A stretch of DNA of 64,000 bases, from contig JBMYYE010000001.1 in the NCBI GenBank assembly GCA_049609065.1, forward strand, positions 1-64,000, written 5' to 3'. This DNA comes from JBMYYE01 sp049609065 (GTDB lineage: Bacteria > Pseudomonadota > Alphaproteobacteria > Rhodobacterales > Rhodobacteraceae). The notes under the pieces were generated by a model. It saw only the letters and a program-made list of their open reading frames with translations, was not told where the DNA came from and did not search any database. The translations under genes were made by a program, and so were the position numbers. Numbering within the stretch: position 1 is the first letter of the stretch; each line of letters starts with the position of its first letter. Positions 59,833 through 64,000 of this stretch are shown piece by piece.

Positions 59833-61698
59833 TTAGTATGAGCGTAGGATACGAGACGGTTCATTTGGAAAAAGACTTTCGTAGAAAACTGTAATTGTAT
59901 TTGCACGTTTACAGCGCGAAATGTTACCACCCAGTGCTATCCATTTTGATATTTTCCATTCTAAAGGTGTAAAAAGGTCTCCCTTGTAAAACGCATTCAA
60001 ATGGCCAGGTCTTACCGAGATATCTTTAAAGCAAGTACTCACATTTGGGTTGGAAAAGCGCTTACTGTCGAGTTCGGTAAAAACGAAAATGTCTGGAGTT
60101 AGATTCGCGTTCGGGAAAGGATCTATGCCATCTGTAGCACTAGGCCAAACTACACGAGGAATATGTGCAACTGACGCGTTAACAGCGGGGGCAATAATGT
60201 CATATCCTTGGAATGCGTGCGCGGCAGAAAATTTGGGGGCATTGCGTAAATAGGCCTCATCACGCAGAAAACTTGCTGTGTCAAAGTTTTTCCAGACCCG
60301 TACCTCACGATCTGAATCAACCGGTATCTGATGCAACGTATATTTTGGGATGCGGGGGGTGTGGCCTTGGGGGAAGGCAACAGTAATACTTTGATCTAAT
60401 GAATGGCGCGTACCATTCAGGGTAATCTCCCAACGACTGGCAGGTCGAATTGCAGCATGTAGGGGCTGTGGCTCTATGAAGGTAACATCACGATCTGTCA
60501 GTAAGATGGTCAGGTCAGGAAATATCCAGCGCTCTAAGCATGAGGTGTCTTTCGTTGTATCGCAATCCGCGAGCGTCAGATCATAGTTGATCAATATGGG
60601 ATGATGAAACTCACATGTTCTCGTCCCAGAAAGGGTGCCATCTTGATCTTTAATGCTTGCATAACATTTTAAATCACTAGGCATAGACATAGGGCTCCGC
60701 GTTGTGTTGTCAAAGGCATTAATTCCCCGTGCGATCCATTCAGAGATGCCGGCCATGCTTTTGGGGCCAGTTTTTGTGATATGACGGTTGTCGAAAACGC
60801 GTATAGTTTTCTGAACATGGCGACTGCTATTAGGCGAGGAAATCTCAACGGGCCAAGGTGGGGTAAGGAAGACTTGCGATGGGCGCGCATAAGCGGCCCG
60901 TTCCGCAAAACGCTCACGTTGAGTGCGCGCCCGACTGACTTTTCGCTCTTCGTCGTTTAGACGGAAAGATGCATTACTCTTTTTTCTCTGCAGCGCCTTT
61001 AGTTGAGCTTTGCTGGCTTCGTCACCTTCAGCCTTAGGGTTTTGTTGTATCCAATCATCAATGGATTGCTCAGCCGCGCTTTCTTCTTGCCTCGCTTGAA
61101 TTTCTGCCGAAATGGCAATTTTTTCAACAATCTTGGAGCGCCACAAAAGGGCCTCCTGTGGGGTGATCGGGCCATTTTCATAGAGTGTGTCGAGATCTTT
61201 TAGGGCCGCTTCAATTGCTTTGAGCTGTATTGAAATACGAGCTGCGCGCTCGTCCCGCTTGCGTTTTATTATCCCAGCTGCAGTAAGTGGTTGCTTAGCT
61301 TTAAGGTAATCAAAACTTCTGGCAAGGGGAGGGGGGCGCGCGATATCGATCTGAAGGTTCTGTAGTTGTGTGCGGAGAGTGTCTTTTGAAAGATACCCGT
61401 CAACGTCTGTTTCAAAAAGATGATGATTGACATCAGCCCATGTCAAGCGAGTGTTTGTCCAAGACGTGTTTTCACTTTGCCACTTAATCGTAGCGATGCT
61501 GGGGGTCGTATAGCCAGTGAGTGTGCTTGATGGGCTGATAAATTCAATTCCTGCGATCAATCCAAAGGGAAGAACGGCAAGAATAACTTTCTTAGGTGCC
61601 CAGTATCGCCAGGCTTTTGTTGGGATTACATGGCTGGTCAACGTAATAATGACGAACATAAGTTTTAGTACGAGGAGGCAAAAGAAGATCTCGACCAT
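59833..61698 (-). CDS. large membrane protein of the Hsp70/J operon, unknown family
   Basis: 621 aa. Two N-terminal helices (about residues 3-24 and 36-56) anchor it to the membrane. A segment around residue 95 (ETDVDGYLSKDTL) loosely resembles an EF-hand loop. A long charged coiled-coil-like stretch (about 140-270, Arg/Lys/Glu/Ala rich) precedes a C-terminal domain of about 330 residues that I do not recognise (FHHPILINYDLTLADCDTTKDTSC, with several cysteines, so probably periplasmic or extracytoplasmic). It starts immediately at the J-protein stop (zero gap). Function unknown. Confidence 0.6.
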   Translation of the reverse strand: MVEIFFCLLVLKLMFVIITLTSHVIPTKAWRYWAPKKVILAVLPFGLIAGIEFISPSSTLTGYTTPSIATIKWQSENTSWTNTRLTWADVNHHLFETDVDGYLSKDTLRTQLQNLQIDIARPPPLARSFDYLKAKQPLTAAGIIKRKRDERAARISIQLKAIEAALKDLDTLYENGPITPQEALLWRSKIVEKIAISAEIQARQEESAAEQSIDDWIQQNPKAEGDEASKAQLKALQRKKSNASFRLNDEERKVSRARTQRERFAERAAYARPSQVFLTPPWPVEISSPNSSRHVQKTIRVFDNRHITKTGPKSMAGISEWIARGINAFDNTTRSPMSMPSDLKCYASIKDQDGTLSGTRTCEFHHPILINYDLTLADCDTTKDTSCLERWIFPDLTILLTDRDVTFIEPQPLHAAIRPASRWEITLNGTRHSLDQSITVAFPQGHTPRIPKYTLHQIPVDSDREVRVWKNFDTASFLRDEAYLRNAPKFSAAHAFQGYDIIAPAVNASVAHIPRVVWPSATDGIDPFPNANLTPDIFVFTELDSKRFSNPNVSTCFKDISVRPGHLNAFYKGDLFTPLEWKISKWIALGGNISRCKRANTITVFYESLFPNEPSRILRSY

Positions 61699-63051
61699 CT
61701 AACTGCTCCCTGTAAAAGCGTAGAGAAGACGGATGCCAATATAGATTAGGAACAAGGACCATGGCCGGAAAAGCCACCGCACGAAAAAACCAGTATCGTC
61801 TTTTGTAGCATTATGTGATTGGGATGCAGGCTGAGTGACGTAATCTGATTTTGGCTTAAAACCCTGACCAAGATTTGGCAACACACGGTGACGCTCGATG
61901 ATCCGGTGGATCCAATCATATTGTCGACGTTCGTGCATATGGCGGCCAAATTGGTGACTCCAACCAAAAGTATCATCCAGCAGCAATACAACATCCTTGG
62001 ACAGCCAATTACACTTTTTGGGCGATGTGTCATCTGCCCATAGTCCAGTTTCTTGGCAGATATAGTTCACCAGGCGAGCGTCGAGATCACGATGTTCGTC
62101 GATCATCTGAAGTTCGTCACGTTCGAGAATGTCCCGCCATTTGGCTTCACCTGCTCCTACGAGGCTGATCTTGACGAGATCTGCTATGTCGCGCATCGCC
62201 TGGGAAACAGGAGATTTATCAATCCATTGCCTTTGTTCACGGTCAAAGTAGGAACCGTGATCATCTGTGCGATATTTGGTTTCTTCTTTTTCGAACAAAT
62301 CAAGTGTGTCATGCATGCGTGGCTGCACGTCAAGTACGCCATGGGTCGTTAAAACTGGTGTGAACAATGCTATGGCAACATTGATACGATGCCCTTGCCA
62401 CAGCTGTTCCGGGATATAGCCCAATAGATCAAAATGCTTTTGGATCGCGAGGATTGCCTGATCTGTCAGCCAAGCGGGTCGTGTGATCGAAGGTGTCGCG
62501 TCTATATCATAATCATCGAAATGTTTGTCGCCTTGGGCGTCCCAAAAGATTGTGTTCAGCAGCAATTCTTGGAACTGTCGAAACTGTAGATGATCATGCA
62601 GGATCGGTGCGGAAGCAAGTTCCGCCAACAAAGGGTCGGGGTCAGTGGGGGTGTCAGATTTCACCCAACGGATAAACTGTTCAACCAGTTTGCCATAGGG
62701 CGAGCTATTAAAATGATAGTTAAGTGTTTCGTCGAACCAGTATTTCACCACGCCCTCAAGAGGTTCGGTTGGATTCTGCTCTACGTCATCTTTTCCAGTC
62801 ACGTCACCGATTTCGGATGGTACTACTGTATCATCTTCGGTTGGGACAATAGTCTCAGGTTTGGGGCTTTTATCGTTCGCACGCGCAATATTACGCGCCT
62901 GCGTGAACGCATTTCGCAATGCCATGAACGCCTCTGGGTCCTCATCTGGCCGGGTTTCTTTCAGGTGTTTTGCATAAGCGCGTTTGACATCGGCTTCTGT
63001 GGCATCAGATGATTTCAGACCAAGTGGTTCGAATGGATCCTTGATGAACAT
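61699..63051 (-). CDS. J-domain co-chaperone with C-terminal membrane anchor (DjlB/DjlC-like)
   Basis: 450 aa. The N-terminal ~60 residues are a J domain: DPFEPLGLKSSDATEADVKRAYAKHLKETRPDEDPEAFMALRNAF, with RPD in place of HPD, as in E. coli DjlB/DjlC. A long acidic linker (about 65-95) leads to an unknown helical domain rich in Trp and Asp; the C-terminus ends with a hydrophobic helix (WSLFLIYIGIRLLYAF) that would tail-anchor the protein. It begins directly at the hscC stop. It should stimulate the Hsp70 ATPase and place it at the membrane (inference). Confidence 0.75.
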   Translation of the reverse strand: MFIKDPFEPLGLKSSDATEADVKRAYAKHLKETRPDEDPEAFMALRNAFTQARNIARANDKSPKPETIVPTEDDTVVPSEIGDVTGKDDVEQNPTEPLEGVVKYWFDETLNYHFNSSPYGKLVEQFIRWVKSDTPTDPDPLLAELASAPILHDHLQFRQFQELLLNTIFWDAQGDKHFDDYDIDATPSITRPAWLTDQAILAIQKHFDLLGYIPEQLWQGHRINVAIALFTPVLTTHGVLDVQPRMHDTLDLFEKEETKYRTDDHGSYFDREQRQWIDKSPVSQAMRDIADLVKISLVGAGEAKWRDILERDELQMIDEHRDLDARLVNYICQETGLWADDTSPKKCNWLSKDVVLLLDDTFGWSHQFGRHMHERRQYDWIHRIIERHRVLPNLGQGFKPKSDYVTQPASQSHNATKDDTGFFVRWLFRPWSLFLIYIGIRLLYAFTGSS

Positions 63052-64000
63052 TTAATCGAAAACCCCTTGGCCCTCAAGTGCCTCTAGTTGATCTTTAAGC
63101 TTTACACGTGTGTCCTCAATTTGTCGTTTGTCAAAGCTGACTAGCGCGCGTTCAAATTCACTGAGCATCCCACCAACATACATGCGTTTATCACCAAGTG
63201 CATTCTGATAGGCCATCGATAGACGCGATAAAAGTTCTTGACTGGCGGCTTCATCACGAGGATGGATTTTTATGTTTTCTAGCTCTTTGAAGCGTGCCTC
63301 AATATCTTTCGTGCTGAGAGAGCCTGGGTTGCTTTCGATAATCAGCTTGGTCGATTTTCCCGTGGATTTCACGGTTGATATAACCTCAAGTACGCCAGAA
63401 TTATCATACGTAAAGCGCACATCAACTTTCTCATGTTCAATATGGTTGGTGGGGATCTGCACATTATAGGACCCAATCCGGATATTGTCGCGTACGTAAG
63501 GTGCCTCCCCCTGAAAGATGTTGATTGCGATCCGACTTTGCCCTTTTTGCATCGTTTCAATAACATGATTTCGGCTGACTGGGATCGTCGTGTTGCGTTC
63601 AATAAGGGGCGAAAAGAGACCATTCTCAATCGGGCCATGCTCTCCATGACGTTGGCTGGTTTCGTAGCCCAATGTGAAGGGACAAACATCCGTCATCACC
63701 ATGTCATCCAAAGCCGCATTTCGAGCCACAAGACCAGCTTGAACACCAGCACCAAGGGCGACAACGGTATCAGGGTCAAGGTCATATTCCGGGAAACGTC
63801 GGAAAAGTTTGGTGATTAAGTTGCGCACTAGGGCCATGCGCGTGGCCCCGCCCACCAAGACGATGCGGTCAATTTGGCTGGCATTTAGCCCTGCATCACT
63901 GATGGCACGTTGCAAAGGCAACCGCATACGGGTGAGAAGATCTGCGGTCAGCTCTTCAAATTTCTCACGCGTTAAACTTAGTGTTTTCTCTTCTTTTTTC
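63052..64000 (-). CDS. hscC: Hsp70 family chaperone, HscC-type (5' part outside window)
   Basis: Only the C-terminal ~316 residues are in the window. Seen: the end of the ATPase domain (LPLQRAISDAGLNASQIDRIVLVGGATRMALVRNLI, then VALGAGVQAGL) and a compact substrate-binding domain (TDVCPFTLGYETS, IERNTTIPVSRNHVIETM, IFQGEAPYVRDNIRIG, VDVRFTYDNSGVLEV), with the reduced lid and no EEVD-like tail typical of HscC rather than DnaK. HscC forms a specialised Hsp70 with DjlB/DjlC in E. coli. The gene is the promoter-proximal member of the three-gene operon. Confidence 0.87.
   Translation of the reverse strand, partial: KKEEKTLSLTREKFEELTADLLTRMRLPLQRAISDAGLNASQIDRIVLVGGATRMALVRNLITKLFRRFPEYDLDPDTVVALGAGVQAGLVARNAALDDMVMTDVCPFTLGYETSQRHGEHGPIENGLFSPLIERNTTIPVSRNHVIETMQKGQSRIAINIFQGEAPYVRDNIRIGSYNVQIPTNHIEHEKVDVRFTYDNSGVLEVISTVKSTGKSTKLIIESNPGSLSTKDIEARFKELENIKIHPRDEAASQELLSRLSMAYQNALGDKRMYVGGMLSEFERALVSFDKRQIEDTRVKLKDQLEALEGQGVFD

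Noticed and set aside
1..64000. CRISPR arrays, rRNA genes, intact phage or IS elements
   Set aside because: None seen: no regularly spaced repeats, no rRNA sequence, no integrase or transposase of recognisable length.

Overview
The window looks like a chromosome segment of a marine Rhodobacterales (Roseobacter-group) alphaproteobacterium. Supporting signs are a circularly permuted, two-piece tmRNA whose tag reads ANDNNAPVALAA, an alpha-type SspB, a DksA with a single zinc-finger cysteine, the trgB-cysK gene pair known from Rhodobacter, an AcuI-type acryloyl-CoA reductase, Entner-Doudoroff genes and TRAP transport. Most of the sequence is ordinary, densely packed chromosome of moderate GC; a few AT-richer stretches stand out as accessory.

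Layout. 1-3.9 kb: end of an SDR dehydrogenase, a TPM-domain protein and ilvBH (all minus), with a leader peptide and attenuator ahead of ilvB. 4.3-8.9 kb: a three-gene TRAP transporter with an intercistronic terminator. 8.9-15.8 kb: bpt, RDD, DUF2852, cytochrome b561, GNAT, YbaK-type deacylase, glnE and a small protein. 15.8-18.3 kb: edd-eda. 18.5-21.3 kb: small protein, lipoprotein, rRNA methyltransferase-PIN pair. 21.3-26 kb: M48 protease and a MoxR/VWA cluster. 26.2-29.8 kb: dksA, FAD monooxygenase, HerA/YjgR-like ATPase, with a candidate small RNA between the last two. 29.8-33.7 kb: compact CheA signalling operon (STAS-RR-CheA-CheW-RR-small protein). 33.8-38.1 kb: glucokinase and divergent aglEFG. 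38.6-45.2 kb: rne, tusA, ccdA, a membrane hydrolase-like protein and a cytochrome P450. 45.6-49.8 kb: RHH protein, DUF4169 protein, fumC, sspB, an NTF2-like protein, tmRNA and a GntR regulator. 50-58.5 kb: DinB-like protein, acuI, a two-gene TIR-like/membrane cassette, a class V aminotransferase, trgB-cysK and an MscS-family channel. 58.99 kb: tRNA-Ser(GGA), followed by an AT-rich gene-free stretch and a chaperone operon (HscC-type Hsp70, J-domain protein, 621-aa membrane protein) that runs off the right edge.

How the genes work together. Sugar metabolism is represented by glk, aglEFG and edd/eda (alpha-glucoside uptake, glucose phosphorylation, Entner-Doudoroff cleavage). Protein quality control is represented by tmRNA plus SspB, separated by one gene, and by Bpt. 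Two places look like accessory systems: the TIR-like plus three-helix membrane protein pair at 51.6-52.5 kb, a plausible minimal anti-phage module, and the Hsp70/J/membrane-protein operon beside tRNA-Ser at the right end, which may lie on an integrated island. Both functional assignments are inference from sequence and context.
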